This document shows positions 18,613-28,900 of a stretch of DNA of 64,000 bases, in pieces. Origin of the DNA: Acidipropionibacterium virtanenii (GTDB lineage Bacteria; Actinomycetota; Actinomycetes; Propionibacteriales; Propionibacteriaceae); the NCBI RefSeq assembly GCF_003325455.1, contig NZ_CP025198.1, forward strand, positions 372,001 through 436,000, read 5' to 3'. A program made the position numbers and the translations under genes. Under the pieces are notes generated by a model. That model saw only the letters and a list, made by a program, of their open reading frames with translations, had not been told where the DNA came from and ran no database searches. Positions within the stretch are counted from its first letter, which is position 1. Each line of letters begins with the position of its first letter.

Positions 18613-19599
18613 TCAGCGACCCCGCTCCACCACCCTCGGCGCGATCCGAATCCGGGTCAGTCCGACGTTCTCGCCGTCGATCCTGCGGAACAGCGTCTCG
18701 GCCGCGGCGCGCCCCATCGCGTCGACGTCCTGATCGATGACGGTCACCCCGCCGCGGATGACGTCGTCGAGGGGGAAGGAGTCGAACCCCACCATGTCGA
18801 CGGGGTCGTCACGGTCCAGGAGCCGGGCCAGGGCGGTGGAGGCGATGGAACTGGCCGCGAACAGCGCCGTGGGCGGCTCGGGCGAGGCCTTCCAGTAACG
18901 CAGCTGCTGGCGCAACGGGCTGTGATCCGTCTCGATCTCCCGGCAGAACTCCAGGCGGGGATCCTCTGGCAGGCCGGCTTCGGCGAGCGCCCGCTGATAC
19001 CCCTTCAGCCGCTCGGTCTGGGTGAACAGCTCGGGCGGATCGCCGACGAAGGCGATCCGGCGATGACCGCGCCCGACCAGCAGTCCGGTGGCCTCGGCCG
19101 CTCCCCGGATGTTGTCGCACAGCACGACGTCGGTCTCCACGCCTGGGATCGGGCGGTCGACGCAGACGATCGGCACGGTGGCGACCAGGCGCTGGAGATA
19201 CCGGCTCGCCGTGCCGGTGGGCCACAGCAGGATCCCGTCGATCTGGCGGGCCATCAACGACTCGAGCACGGCCTGCTCGCGGCCCGGATCGTGGTGGGTC
19301 AGCGACACTGTGAGGGTGCACCGGTGCCGGCTGGCGACGCTCTCGATCGCCCTGGCCAGGCGGGCCTGGACAGGCTCGGAGATGTCCTCGCAGACGAACC
19401 CGATGGAACGGGTGAGTTTGCGCCGCAGCACCCGCGCCGCCGCGTTGGGGCGGTAGTCGAGGGCCTTCATGGACGCCTGCACGCGGGCTTTCATGGCGTC
19501 GCTGACGCCGCGCTCGTGATTGAGCACCCGGGAGACGGTCTTCACCGACACCTCAGCGTGACGGGCGACGTCGTGGATCGTCGCGTGATCCTTCCTCAT
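18613..19599 (-). CDS. LacI-family transcriptional regulator (GH32 locus)
   Basis: 328 residues. The helix-turn-helix is IHDVARHAEVSVKTVSRVLNH, then the hinge RPNAAARVLRRKLTRSIGF, then a sugar-binding-like effector domain (GILLWPTGTASRYL, DMVGFDSFPLDD). It is transcribed away from the importer and GH32 genes beginning at 19764. Two palindromes in the 164-base gap are probable binding sites, so it likely represses both itself and the importer. Confidence 0.92.
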   Translation of the reverse strand: MRKDHATIHDVARHAEVSVKTVSRVLNHERGVSDAMKARVQASMKALDYRPNAAARVLRRKLTRSIGFVCEDISEPVQARLARAIESVASRHRCTLTVSLTHHDPGREQAVLESLMARQIDGILLWPTGTASRYLQRLVATVPIVCVDRPIPGVETDVVLCDNIRGAAEATGLLVGRGHRRIAFVGDPPELFTQTERLKGYQRALAEAGLPEDPRLEFCREIETDHSPLRQQLRYWKASPEPPTALFAASSIASTALARLLDRDDPVDMVGFDSFPLDDVIRGGVTVIDQDVDAMGRAAAETLFRRIDGENVGLTRIRIAPRVVERGR

Positions 19600-19619
19600 G
19601 ATCCGTCCTCTCTGAAACA

Positions 19620-19631
19620 GACATCGATGTC
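19620..19631. promoter_or_regulatory. Palindromic operator near the LacI start
   Basis: GACATCGATGTC, a perfect 12-base palindrome with a central CG, 20 bases upstream of the minus-strand LacI start. It is likely an autoregulatory site. Confidence 0.55.
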
Positions 19632-19717
19632 ATCCAGCGTCCGGGCGGTCTGCCCCGCACGTTGACGCTAGCAGACGGTTCTCGGCGGCTCCCGGCCCGG
19701 TGACGCCGGTCGCATGG

Positions 19718-19735
19718 TTGTCCTACGTTGGACAA
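19718..19735. promoter_or_regulatory. Palindromic operator upstream of the GH32-locus importer
   Basis: TTGTCC-N6-GGACAA centred on ACGT, 28 bases before the binding-protein start at 19764. Position and symmetry fit a LacI-family operator controlling the 19.8-24.5 kb operon. Confidence 0.6.
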
Positions 19736-19763
19736 ACCTCAAAGATGTGGCGAAAGGATGACG

Positions 19764-21032
19764 ATGAATCGTCGGAGATTCCTGGCGGGCGCCGGAGCGG
19801 CAGGGCTCGGCCTGCTGCTCGGCGGATGCGCCCAAGGTTCCAAGACGCCCCCGGGCACAGTGGCGTTCTTCAATGACGTGCCGACCTGGAGCCCGGGCTT
19901 CGAGCGGACCGACGCGGCCCTCAAGCGTCGCGCCGGCGCGACGCTGGGCCCCCAGTCGGTGCCCGGCACCTCCTCCTACCAGCAGGTGATCCAGTCCCAG
20001 CTCCAGACCCGGAACCCTCCCGACATCCACAAGTGGGGCTCCGGCTTCCGGATGCAGGATCTGGCCCGCACCGGGAACCTGCGCGAACTGGACGACGTCT
20101 GGGACACCATCATGGCCAACGGCTGGGCGAGCGCCGACACCAAGGCGATGTTCGACTACCACGGGCACAGCTACGGTATCCCCCTGGTGCAGGGCTTCTA
20201 CGTCCTCTTCTACTCGGTCAAGGTCTTCAAGCGGCTGGGCCTGACCCGCCCCACCACCTGGAAGGAGTTCATCGCCGCCTGCGAGGCCCTCAAGAAGGCC
20301 GGCATCACCCCGATCGGCGCCACCCAGGTGAACTCCTTCCCGGTCGCCTACTGGATGAGCCCGCTGGCCGTGGCGGTGGACGCCGACTGGTTCGACAAGG
20401 TCTGTCACGGCAAGGCGTCCTTCCTCGACGCGCCGGGACGCCAGATGATGGAGATCTGGCAGGAGATGATCCGGAAGGGCTGGTTCACCAGCCCCGACGT
20501 CGCCGACAACGACTTCCCGGCCATGGTGGCCAAGGAGCAGATCGGCATGTACGTCAACGCCGCCGCCTGGGGCTCCCAGGCCCTGGAGGCCACCAGCCTC
20601 GGCAAGGACGGCTTCGACTGCTTCATCCTGCCGCCGGTCGACGGGTCGGCGCCGAAGGCCACCATCGCCGAGACGGCCGGGCTGCTGGTGCCCAGGCGGG
20701 CCCCGCACCTCGAGGAGACGCTCAAGGTGGCGAACTCATGGATGGCCCCCGACGTCCAGAAGCAGTGGGCGTCCTTCCTCAACGGCAGCACCGCCAATCC
20801 GAAGGTGCCCTGGGTCAACCCGCAGTCCCAGCGGATCCAGAAGCAGGTCACCGACAACGACATCAAGATCCTCAACCGCTACTACGAGGCGAGCCCGCCC
20901 GCCCTGGTGGACGGCAACCTGCAGGATCTCGGCGGGTTCATGGCCAACCCGGACGATCCGGTCGGCGTCCTGGAGAGCCTTCAGGAGCGCGCCGACACCG
21001 AGTGGAAGTACTGGCAGAAGGTGACGTCATGA
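19764..21032 (+). CDS. Sugar ABC transporter substrate-binding lipoprotein (GH32 locus)
   Basis: 422 residues. The leader MNRRRFLAGAGAAGLGLLLG ends at lipobox LGGC, with RRRF suggesting Tat export. The mature part is a family 1 solute-binding protein (GIPLVQGFYVLFYSVKVFKRL, KEQIGMYVNAAAWG). ATG 19764 was preferred over 19758 because GAAAGG is then correctly spaced. It is first in an operon with two permeases, GH32 and a small monooxygenase-like gene, under the divergent LacI regulator. The ligand may be a fructose-containing oligosaccharide, judging from GH32. Confidence 0.92.
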   Translation: MNRRRFLAGAGAAGLGLLLGGCAQGSKTPPGTVAFFNDVPTWSPGFERTDAALKRRAGATLGPQSVPGTSSYQQVIQSQLQTRNPPDIHKWGSGFRMQDLARTGNLRELDDVWDTIMANGWASADTKAMFDYHGHSYGIPLVQGFYVLFYSVKVFKRLGLTRPTTWKEFIAACEALKKAGITPIGATQVNSFPVAYWMSPLAVAVDADWFDKVCHGKASFLDAPGRQMMEIWQEMIRKGWFTSPDVADNDFPAMVAKEQIGMYVNAAAWGSQALEATSLGKDGFDCFILPPVDGSAPKATIAETAGLLVPRRAPHLEETLKVANSWMAPDVQKQWASFLNGSTANPKVPWVNPQSQRIQKQVTDNDIKILNRYYEASPPALVDGNLQDLGGFMANPDDPVGVLESLQERADTEWKYWQKVTS

Positions 21033-21949
21033 CCACGTCTCAGATCCCCGCCGTGTCGGCGAAGACCGGTCCGACGGGCCAGCAGGTGCGGCCCGACCGC
21101 CCCACCCGGGCCTTCCGCTGGGCCTACCTCATCCCCGCCGTGGTGCTGGTCGGGCTGTGGGCGCTGGCCCCGGCCGCCTACACGCTGTGGCGAAGCTTCT
21201 TCGGCGACGAGTTCGTCGCCCCGACCTTCTCCGGACTGGCCGGTTACGGGCAGGTGCTCACCGACCCCGCCATCATCAAGTCGATGATCAACACGGTCAT
21301 CTGGCTGATCGGCACCGTCATCATCCCCGGCGGCCTCGGGCTGGCGATCGCCTCGCTCACCGAGAGCGTCTCCTGGGGCAAGTGGCCCCGGCTGCTCATC
21401 GTGCTGCCCTATGCGCTGTCCGGCACGGCGGTCGCCGTCGTCTGGAACTTCATGCTCCAGGAGAACGGTGCGATCAACGACCTGCTCATCAACGTCGGGC
21501 TGGGCGGCCTGACCCACGCCTGGCTGCTCAGCTGGCCGCTCAACACCATCGTCATGGTGCTGGCCAACTCCTGGCAGGCCTCCGGGGTGGCGGTCATCCT
21601 GTACCTGGTGGGCCTCCAGGGGATACCGCAGGAGACCATCGAGGCGGCCGCCCTGGACGGCGTCGCCGGCGTCAAGCGGTTCTTCCTCATCATCTTCCCG
21701 CAGCTGCGCAACACCACCGCCATCGTGCTGGGCATCAGCCTGGCCAACGGGCTGAAATCCTTCGACTTCATCTGGGTGCTCACCCAGGGCGGCCCAGGGC
21801 GGTCCACCGAGACCCTGGCGCTGTCGATGTACTGGCAGAGCTTCGTCCTGCAGCGTCCCGGCACCGGCGCCGCGATCACCGTCATCCTTTCCATCCTCGT
21901 GGTCGCGGTCTCCGTCGGCTACCTGCAGCGCCAGCTCAAGGAGCAGTGA
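21029..21949 (+). CDS. Sugar ABC transporter permease, MalF type (GH32 locus)
   Basis: 306 residues. A short cytoplasmic N-terminus (about 25 residues) precedes helix 1 (YLIPAVVLVGLWALAPAAYT). The EAA loop is EAAALDGVAGVKRFFLIIFP. The ATG overlaps the binding-protein stop by four bases (ATGA), which indicates translational coupling. It pairs with the permease at 21957. Confidence 0.92.
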   Translation: MTTSQIPAVSAKTGPTGQQVRPDRPTRAFRWAYLIPAVVLVGLWALAPAAYTLWRSFFGDEFVAPTFSGLAGYGQVLTDPAIIKSMINTVIWLIGTVIIPGGLGLAIASLTESVSWGKWPRLLIVLPYALSGTAVAVVWNFMLQENGAINDLLINVGLGGLTHAWLLSWPLNTIVMVLANSWQASGVAVILYLVGLQGIPQETIEAAALDGVAGVKRFFLIIFPQLRNTTAIVLGISLANGLKSFDFIWVLTQGGPGRSTETLALSMYWQSFVLQRPGTGAAITVILSILVVAVSVGYLQRQLKEQ

Positions 21950-21956
21950 GTACACC

Positions 21957-22775
21957 ATGAATCGTGGAATGCGCATCCTTCGCGGCGCCCTCGTCGTCGT
22001 GCTGGCCGTCGTCTGGTTCGTGCCGACCTGGCTGCTGATCGTCAACGCCTTCACCCCGAACGCCGAGTACACCGGCCATGCCGTGTGGTGGCCCACCAGG
22101 TTCGGGCTGCTGTCCAACTGGCAGTCCGCCTGGGAGGTCGCCAACCTCGGGCCGGCCATGCTCAACAGCTTCGTCTACGCCGTGGTCTGCGGCGCCCTGG
22201 CCGTGCTGGCCGCGGCGCTGGCCGGCTACGCCGCCACGGCGCTGCCCGGGCGCGGCAAGACCCTCATCTTCTGGCTCATCTACTCCGGCTCGCTGTTCCC
22301 GATGCAGGCCTTCCTGCGGCCCCTGTTCAGCGCTTACGCCGGCACCGGGCTGTACGACTCTCGGCTCGGCCTCTACCTCGTCTACACCGCCACCTGCGTG
22401 CCCTTCTCCTTCTTCATCATCCGCAATCACATGGTGGGGATGCCCCACGAGATCTCCGAGGCGGCGCAGATGGACGGCGCCTCCTGGTGGACGGTCTTCG
22501 CCCGCTTCTACCTGCCGCTGTCGCGGTCGGCGCTGCTGGCGGCCTTCGTCTTCCAGTTCGTCTGGGTGTGGAACGAACTGTTGTTCGGCATCACGCTGTC
22601 GTTCAATGAGAACGTGCGGCCCGTGATGGCGGCGCTGGCCGGCCTGCAGAGCAACTACGGCACCGTCGGCCCGCCGGTGGTCCTGGCCGGGGCTCTGCTG
22701 GTCTCGCTGCCGGCCGTCATCGTCTTCCTGGTGTTCCAGCGGGCCTTCGTGTCCGGCCTCAAGACGAATATCTGA
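21957..22775 (+). CDS. Sugar ABC transporter permease, MalG type (GH32 locus)
   Basis: 272 residues with about six helices. The EAA loop is EAAQMDGASWWTVFARFYLP and the C-terminal end is FQRAFVSGLKTNI. Its ATG lies 8 bases after the preceding stop, and AAGGAG overlaps the end of that gene. It completes the membrane channel of the GH32-locus importer. No ATPase gene follows. Confidence 0.92.
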   Translation: MNRGMRILRGALVVVLAVVWFVPTWLLIVNAFTPNAEYTGHAVWWPTRFGLLSNWQSAWEVANLGPAMLNSFVYAVVCGALAVLAAALAGYAATALPGRGKTLIFWLIYSGSLFPMQAFLRPLFSAYAGTGLYDSRLGLYLVYTATCVPFSFFIIRNHMVGMPHEISEAAQMDGASWWTVFARFYLPLSRSALLAAFVFQFVWVWNELLFGITLSFNENVRPVMAALAGLQSNYGTVGPPVVLAGALLVSLPAVIVFLVFQRAFVSGLKTNI

Positions 22776-22831
22776 AATTCCCCGGCGACCTCCACCCTGA
22801 GATCGACCTGGCAACCGAAAGGACATATTCC

Positions 22832-24226
22832 GTGCACAAGCTCTACTACCAGCATCCCGGAACGTGGTTCGGCGACTGCATGCCGCTCTACGCCGACGGC
22901 GCCTTCCAGCTGTTCCATCAGCGCGACACCCGAAGGCCCGAACCCTTCGGCGAGCCCTTCGGCTGGGCGCTGGCGCGCACCACCGACTTCGTCGACTTCG
23001 AGGATCTCGGCGAGGCCCTGGAGAAGGGGGACGACGACGCCCAGGACCAGTTCATCTTCGCCGGTTCGGCGTTCGAGGCCTATGGGAAGTATCACGCCCT
23101 GTTCACCGCCTACAACCGCGACTATCCGGCCCAGGGCAGGGCCTCCCAGGTGCTGGCGCACGCCGTCAGCGACGACCTGACGCACTGGACGAAGCTTCCC
23201 GGGCAGATGTTCCCGCCCGAACCCGGCTACGACCCTACCGACTGGCGCGACCCCTTCGTGCTGCGCGACGAGGAGAACGACCGCTGGGTGATGATCCTGG
23301 GCGCCCGGACCGACTCCCCGAAGCTGGCGGTCACCGGGCGCACCGTCTGGTTCACCTCCCCCGATCTGGAGCACTGGCAGTTCCAGGGCGACTTCTGGGC
23401 CCCGGGCCTGTTCACCATGCACGAGATGCCCGACCTGTTCCGGATCGGCGAGTGGTGGTACCTGCTCACCACCGAGTACAGCGACCGCTCCAAGACCGTC
23501 TATCGGATGTCGCGGTCGCTGGAGGGGCCGTGGAGCGCCCCGGTCGACGACGCCTTCGACGGGCGGGCCTACTACGCGGCCCGGTCCGCCTCGGACGGCG
23601 AGCACCGCTACCTGTTCGGCTGGGTGGCCACCAAGGAGGGTGACGACGACCTCGGCGCCTGGCAGTGGGGCGGCACCCTGGTGGTCCACGAGGTGTACCA
23701 GCGCGCCGACGGCTCTCTGGGGGTCAAGGCTCCCGGGACCGTCGAGGCCGCGTTCCCGGCCTCGGAAGACCTTCTCGGTCGGGCGGTGACGGTCTCGTCT
23801 CCCGACGGACAGCAGGTCGTGGACCTCGGCGAGCTGCCGGGCGACGAGCCGTTCATCGTCAGACTGCACCTGGACGACGTCGACGCCCGGGCGGTCTCCA
23901 TCCGCCTGTTCGGCGACGAGGTGGGAGACGCCTACGCCTTCACACTGCGCCAGGGGGAGCGGCGGATCGACTTCGACCGGGTGCCGAACTGGCCCTGGTA
24001 CCGGTTCGACAACCGCGGGCTGGAACGGCCGTTCGTCCTGGAACCGGGCCAGGGATGCGACATCGAGATCGTCGTCGACGACACCATCGCCACCCTCTAC
24101 GTCGACGGGGTGGCGCTGGATGTGAGGATGTACGACAAGCCCGGGACCGGGCTGGGGCTCTCGGTGACCGACGGGTCGGCGACCATCGGGACGGCGCAGC
24201 TGGTCACCGGGTTCACGAAGGAGTGA
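22832..24226 (+). CDS. Glycoside hydrolase family 32 protein (beta-fructosidase type)
   Basis: 464-residue cytoplasmic GH32 enzyme with a five-bladed propeller and a C-terminal beta-sandwich. The three catalytic blocks are recognisable though divergent. The nucleophile region is WFGDC (Asp17) in place of WMNDPNG. The transition-state motif RDP is intact in DWRDPFV, and the acid/base glutamate lies in MHEMPDLF. Family members hydrolyse sucrose, levan, inulin or related fructosides. It starts at GTG 22832 behind GAAAGGA and follows the permease by 56 bases. Unlike the GH32 homologue at 50956, its active site appears complete. Confidence 0.87.
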   Translation: MHKLYYQHPGTWFGDCMPLYADGAFQLFHQRDTRRPEPFGEPFGWALARTTDFVDFEDLGEALEKGDDDAQDQFIFAGSAFEAYGKYHALFTAYNRDYPAQGRASQVLAHAVSDDLTHWTKLPGQMFPPEPGYDPTDWRDPFVLRDEENDRWVMILGARTDSPKLAVTGRTVWFTSPDLEHWQFQGDFWAPGLFTMHEMPDLFRIGEWWYLLTTEYSDRSKTVYRMSRSLEGPWSAPVDDAFDGRAYYAARSASDGEHRYLFGWVATKEGDDDLGAWQWGGTLVVHEVYQRADGSLGVKAPGTVEAAFPASEDLLGRAVTVSSPDGQQVVDLGELPGDEPFIVRLHLDDVDARAVSIRLFGDEVGDAYAFTLRQGERRIDFDRVPNWPWYRFDNRGLERPFVLEPGQGCDIEIVVDDTIATLYVDGVALDVRMYDKPGTGLGLSVTDGSATIGTAQLVTGFTKE

Positions 24227-24235
24227 GGAGAGGCC

Positions 24236-24541
24236 ATGAGAACAGGGACCATGAGAACACTGCATGCGGAGTTCACCGCGAAACCAGGATGTGCCGAAGA
24301 GATCGCCGAGCGGCTCGCGGAGTACGGGAGGAGCGTGAGGGCCGAGCCGGGCAACGTCATCTTCGCCCCGAACAGGCGCGAGGATGATCCGGACCGGTTC
24401 TTCGTCTTCGAGGCCTACGCCGATGAGGAGGCCTTCCAGACTCATCTGGCCGCGCCCTACGGCGGGCCCTTCAATGAGGCTCTGGGTCCACTCATCAGGG
24501 AGCCGGCCTCGGTGCTGACCCTCCTCACCCCGGTGGAGTGA
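24236..24541 (+). CDS. Antibiotic biosynthesis monooxygenase (ABM) domain protein
   Basis: 101-residue ferredoxin-like alpha/beta barrel of the ABM/YgiN type (HAEFTAKPGCAEEIAERL, then FFVFEAYADEEAFQTHLAAPY). Members include quinol monooxygenases and small sugar-related isomerases or mutarotase-like proteins, so the name should not be read as a function. It follows GH32 by 9 bases behind GAGGAGAGG and is the last gene of the operon. A role in processing the liberated sugar is conceivable. Confidence 0.75.
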   Translation: MRTGTMRTLHAEFTAKPGCAEEIAERLAEYGRSVRAEPGNVIFAPNRREDDPDRFFVFEAYADEEAFQTHLAAPYGGPFNEALGPLIREPASVLTLLTPVE

Positions 24542-24595
24542 GAGCGGTCCCGGAGGAGTCGTCGGGCTGACAGATCCGGTTCATCAACTGGCGGT

Positions 24596-24658
24596 TTTCC
24601 CGCTCAACGGGGGTTCCCGGCGTCCCATCCAGGACGGGGACCCTCGTTGAGCGGGAAT
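24596..24658. repeat. Long palindrome (TTCCCGCTCAACG family, copy 2)
   Basis: Imperfect inverted repeat with arms of about 27 bases. The outer arms TTCCCGCTCAACG and CGTTGAGCGGGAA are perfect. It is 55 bases past the ABM stop and ends the sugar operon. Beyond it lies the degenerate region. Confidence 0.7.
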
Positions 24659-24841
24659 CTCGTCTCGTCCCGGTCACCACAACCCCACGACCGCGACATC
24701 TGTACCGTCTGCCCGGGCCGCAGGCGCCAGGCCGCCGCGGCAGATCGCTGGTTGATCGTTCGGCAGGTTGTCAGAAAGTAGCGCGGCTAGTTGGCAGCTG
24801 AAGGATCGGCTAATTGTCGATGGAGGCTGGTCTGGCGGCAT
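24659..24841. other. Intergenic stretch without recognisable gene
   Basis: Short stop-rich stretch between the palindrome and the DUF4143 remnant. It is less GC-rich than neighbouring genes. No promoter, RNA or intact frame was recognised. It probably contains eroded sequence. Confidence 0.4.
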
Positions 24842-25471
24842 GGTGAAGAGAATCGGGCTGCGGTTCTCCCGAGGCTGTTGACCAGGGCGGTTGGCCAGAC
24901 GGGTGGGCTCCTCAATATCTCGAAGGTCGGCGAACCGCTGGAGATCTCCTGAGGCACCGTCACGTCGTACCTGCAGTTGCTCGAATCGCTGTTCCTGCTC
25001 AGCCTCCTGCCGACTTGGGGAACGACGGTGTCGTCCCGGAGCGTGGAGGCTCCGAAAATCCATGTCGTGGACTCCGGCATCGGGGCGCACCTGCTCCGGC
25101 TCAGCAGGACGAAGCTCGAGCGGGGCGACCCGTCGTCGCTGACCGAGTTCGGACACCTCGTCGAGTCCTTCGTCGTCCAGGAGATCATTCGCCAGACAAG
25201 CTGGATGAATGACGTCGTCACCGCGGGCCATTGGCGCACGCGCGATGGCGACGAGGTCGATCTCGTGCTTGAGCGCCAGGATGGCGCCGTACTCGCCTTC
25301 GCGATCAAAGCCGGTGATCACATCGATTCGCGGCAACTGTCCGGGTTGCGAAAGCTCCATGCACGGCTCGGTGACGCCTTCATCTCGGGCATCGCATTTC
25401 ATCTTGGCAGTCGGGGATATCCGGTCGAGGACCGTATCCACGTCCTTCCAGTCGAACGCCTCTGGGTCTGA
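24842..25471 (+). pseudogene. Remnant of a DUF4143/AAA_14 ATPase
   Basis: C-terminal part of an ATPase of the AAA_14-DUF4143 type. From 24842 the frame reads a diagnostic DUF4143 segment (LPRLLTRAVGQTGGLLNISK), hits an in-frame TGA at 24950-24952, then continues in the same frame with YLQLLESLFLLSLLP, IHVVDSGIGAHLL and the nuclease-like GDEVDLVLE to 25471. The N-terminal P-loop domain is absent upstream, so the gene is both truncated and interrupted. Full-length members are about 400 residues. A TTG at 24977 could start a 164-residue fragment, but function is unlikely. Confidence 0.8.
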
Positions 25472-25479
25472 ACGCGTCC

Positions 25480-25821
25480 TTGAGGACAGCTGAGGCCGGA
25501 CGGGATCTCTGGCGACGATCGGCCCCATCCCGGCTGTCCCGGGCTGGACTGGTGACCAAGAAGCCGGATGACCGTGACCGCAGGGTGGTCCGTCTGGAAC
25601 CCGGCGAGCGGGCCGCCGCGGAGCGGGAACGGATCGACCGGTCGTGGCTGGAGATCTATCGCGCAGGGGTCGGCGGGCTGGACGACGAGGAGCAGCTCCG
25701 GTTGGCACAGGCCCTCCCGGCGCTTGTCGCACTGGCGACAGGTGTGGCCACGGCCGGGGCGCCCGCTGATCGCGAGGTGGGTCTCGGCGGCCCCCGAATC
25801 CCGCCGTCTGTGCAGGACTGA
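25480..25821 (+). pseudogene. C-terminal fragment of a MarR-family regulator
   Basis: The frame contains the second half of a MarR protein: the end of the recognition helix and wing (SRLSRAGLVTKKPDDRDRRV) and the C-terminal dimerisation helix (DDEEQLRLAQALPALVALA). The first 50-60 residues, including most of the winged helix, are missing. The upstream codons do not resemble the family. It lies next to the DUF4143 remnant and is probably debris of the same rearrangement. Confidence 0.7.
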
Positions 25822-25939
25822 GACTCAGCCTCTTCCCCGATCTCCGGGGGTCGCGGGCAGGGGGTTGGGCATCCCTGACGCGATTCATGTCGGTGCGCAC
25901 CATTAGTCTGTGATCAACCTGTTCAGGAAAGGCGCCGGC

Positions 25940-28900
25940 ATGGAGTTCCACCGCAGCGACTACCTTCGTCGTGCTCTGTTCGAGACCCTGCCGGCTCATC
26001 TGGAGCCCTACGTCAGGAGGCGGTTGGCCGAGAGCTACGGGCCGAACTGGAGCCTGCCCTCCCGCGACGGACGGTCCGGCGGTGCGGCCGAGGAGTTGTC
26101 GGACCTGTCCATGCAGATCTGGGCGCTGACGGCGCTGGGCCCCGGCCGCACGCCGATCCTGCGCACCGAACCGGCCTTCCGCAGCCGCCTCCACGAGGTG
26201 CGTCAGGCGCGCAACGCCGTCGCCCATGGTGCCGAACTGGATCGGTATCAGACGCTGGCCGCGCTCGGCTCGGTGCGCGAGGTGCTCAAGGAGATCGGGG
26301 CCGACGCCGGAGTCGCCGAGGTGACCTCCTTCTACGATGCCGTTGCCGGCTCATCCTGGACCGCCCCGACCTCCTCGCCCGAGCCCGCATCCGCTCCCGT
26401 CGAGGATCAGGAGGCCCACGGCGGCGATTCGCCGGCCACGGATGACGAGGCCCCCGATCCTCAGGAGGACACCGCCTTCCGCGCTCCCCGTCGGGCTCTG
26501 CGCGCTTCGGATGAGTTCAGCGCTCTGGGCGCCTCCGATGAACCGGAGCAGGACCGCAACCCCCTCGACGCGGTGCGCCTGGACGTCACCTTCGCGCCGG
26601 TGGTCTCCTATGCTCAGGCGGTCGCGGGACTGGCCACTCCTATCTCCGTGGCCCTCTCGCTCCCTCAGGACGTCATGCACGCGTCCGATGCCCCGACCGG
26701 CGATGGCGAGGCCGACCCCTCGCGTTGGAGGGTTGGCGCCGAGGAGGATCAGACCCCCGCCGAGACCATGCACCGGGTCGTCCCTCCCGTCGACGGCGCC
26801 CAGGGTCACCGGCTGGCCGGGCTGCGGATCACCGTGGTGATGGAGAACGAGGGCACCGCGATCACCGAGCCCTGGCATTTCGGGGTCGATCTGCTCACCG
26901 ATCCGATCGAGCGCTCCAGCACCATCAGGCTCGACCGCACCGAGCTGCTGCAGATGACATCCCAGGCTCTCACCACGGTGCGCATCCGGGTGGAGTCGCA
27001 GGACCGGGAGCGCGAGGTGACGGTGGACGGCCCGGTCGTGCTGGCGGCCCGCCAGTGGCGGCTGCGGGATTCGGTGGGCAATGCGGCGCGTACCCTGGCC
27101 ACCTTTGTCCAGCCCCAGCAGACCGAACTCCCCGAGCTGTGGCGACGGGCCGCCGACCACCTGCGCACGGTGACCGGCAGCGCCGCCCTCAACGGCTACC
27201 AGGAGAGTGCCGAGCGGGTCGACGCCACCATCGCGGCGCTGTGCGAGGCGATCGTCGAGAAGGACGTCGCCTATTCGGCCCCGCCGACCAACTGGTCGGA
27301 CGAGGGCCAGCGGATCCGCACCGCCGAGGAAGTCCTGGAGGGGCGGCTGGCCACCTGTCTGGACACCACGATCCTGATGGCCAGTGCCCTGGAGTTCGTC
27401 GACCTCCAGCCGCTCCTCCTGCTGCTGGACGGCCATGCCTTCCTCGGCTACTGGAAGACCGAGGACCACGGCCCCGAGCCGATCGCGGCGTCCGGCCCGT
27501 CCCTGATCAATCACATCGATCGCGGTGACATCGGCCTGGTGGAGACCACCGCCCTCACCAATGCCGACGCCGTCAGCCCGGCAACCCTGCACCACGCCGC
27601 CCGGCAGGCCATGCTCCCCGACGGTTCGGCGGTGCTCTTCGCCGTCTCCGTGCACGAGGCCCGGGAGCGCGGCGTCGCGGCCCTGCCGGTGCGCGGCCAC
27701 GACGAGTCCGGGCAGGCCGTCGAGGTCTCCTACCAGCCGGCGGAGCGCCCGATCATCACCCCCGATCCGGCCCCTCCTCTCACCCGAGCCCCGCGTCGCC
27801 CCAAGGGGCCGGCGCAGGTGGAGAAGTGGAAACGGCAGCTGCTCGATCTGAGCCTGCGGAACCGGCTCATCAACTGCCCCGATTCGGCGATCCGACGTCA
27901 CAGCATCGTCGGGCTGGCCGTGCCGAGCAGTCTCACCGGCACCTTCGAGGATCTGGTCAGCGGCGGTACCCAGCTGTACCTGAACCCCAGGGACGCCCAG
28001 ACCTCCGTCGACGACGAGACCTTCCTGGCCGCTCAGCTGCTGGAGCGGCAGGGCGTCACCACCGACCTGCCGGTCGAGGCCTATGACTCCGCCCTGCAGA
28101 AGATCGCCGCCGACACCCGGACCCTGATCGAGGAGACCGGCGCCAACAACCTCTTCCTGGCGGTCGGGTCCCTGGTGTGGCGGTCGGGGGAGCGCGATCT
28201 GCGTTCCCCGCTGATCCTGATACCGGTGGAGTTGCACCGAAAGTCGCGCAAGAGCCTGTACTCGATCACCCTGGACCGGGCAGGCTCCTCCACCCCGAAC
28301 TTCTCCCTGCTGGAGCGCCTGGCGGTCGATCTCGGGCTGCAGATCCCCGGCCTGGCCGACCCCGAGGAGGACGCCGCGGGGCTCGACATCGACAAGAGCC
28401 TGGACGCCGTCCGGCAGGCCCTCATCGACAACGGACTCGGCTTCCACGTGGAGCCGACGGTCCACCTGGGGCTGTTCAAGTTCGGCGGGTTCCGGCTGTG
28501 GAAGGACCTCGAGGAGTCCTGGGAGCAGATCGCCCGCAACCCCTTGGTGCGTCATCTCATCGAGACCCCGAAGGACCCCTTCGTCGATCCGAACGCCGGC
28601 GAGGCGGACTCGGATCTCGACGAGCTGGTCTCCCGGCTGCCGATCCCCGCCGACGCCTCCCAGGCCGCGGTGGTCTCCGAGGCACTGGCCGGCCACACCA
28701 TGGTGGTGGAGGGCCCGCCGGGAACGGGCAAGTCGCAGACCATCACCAACCTCATCGTGCGCGCCATCGCCGACGGACGCCGGGTGCTCTTCGTCGCCGA
28801 GAAGCAGGCGGCCCTGGAGGTCGTCACCCGACGCCTGGCGGGCGTCGGCGTCGGCGACCTGGTGCTCAACCTGCACGATCGCGACCAGCGTCCCGAGGCT

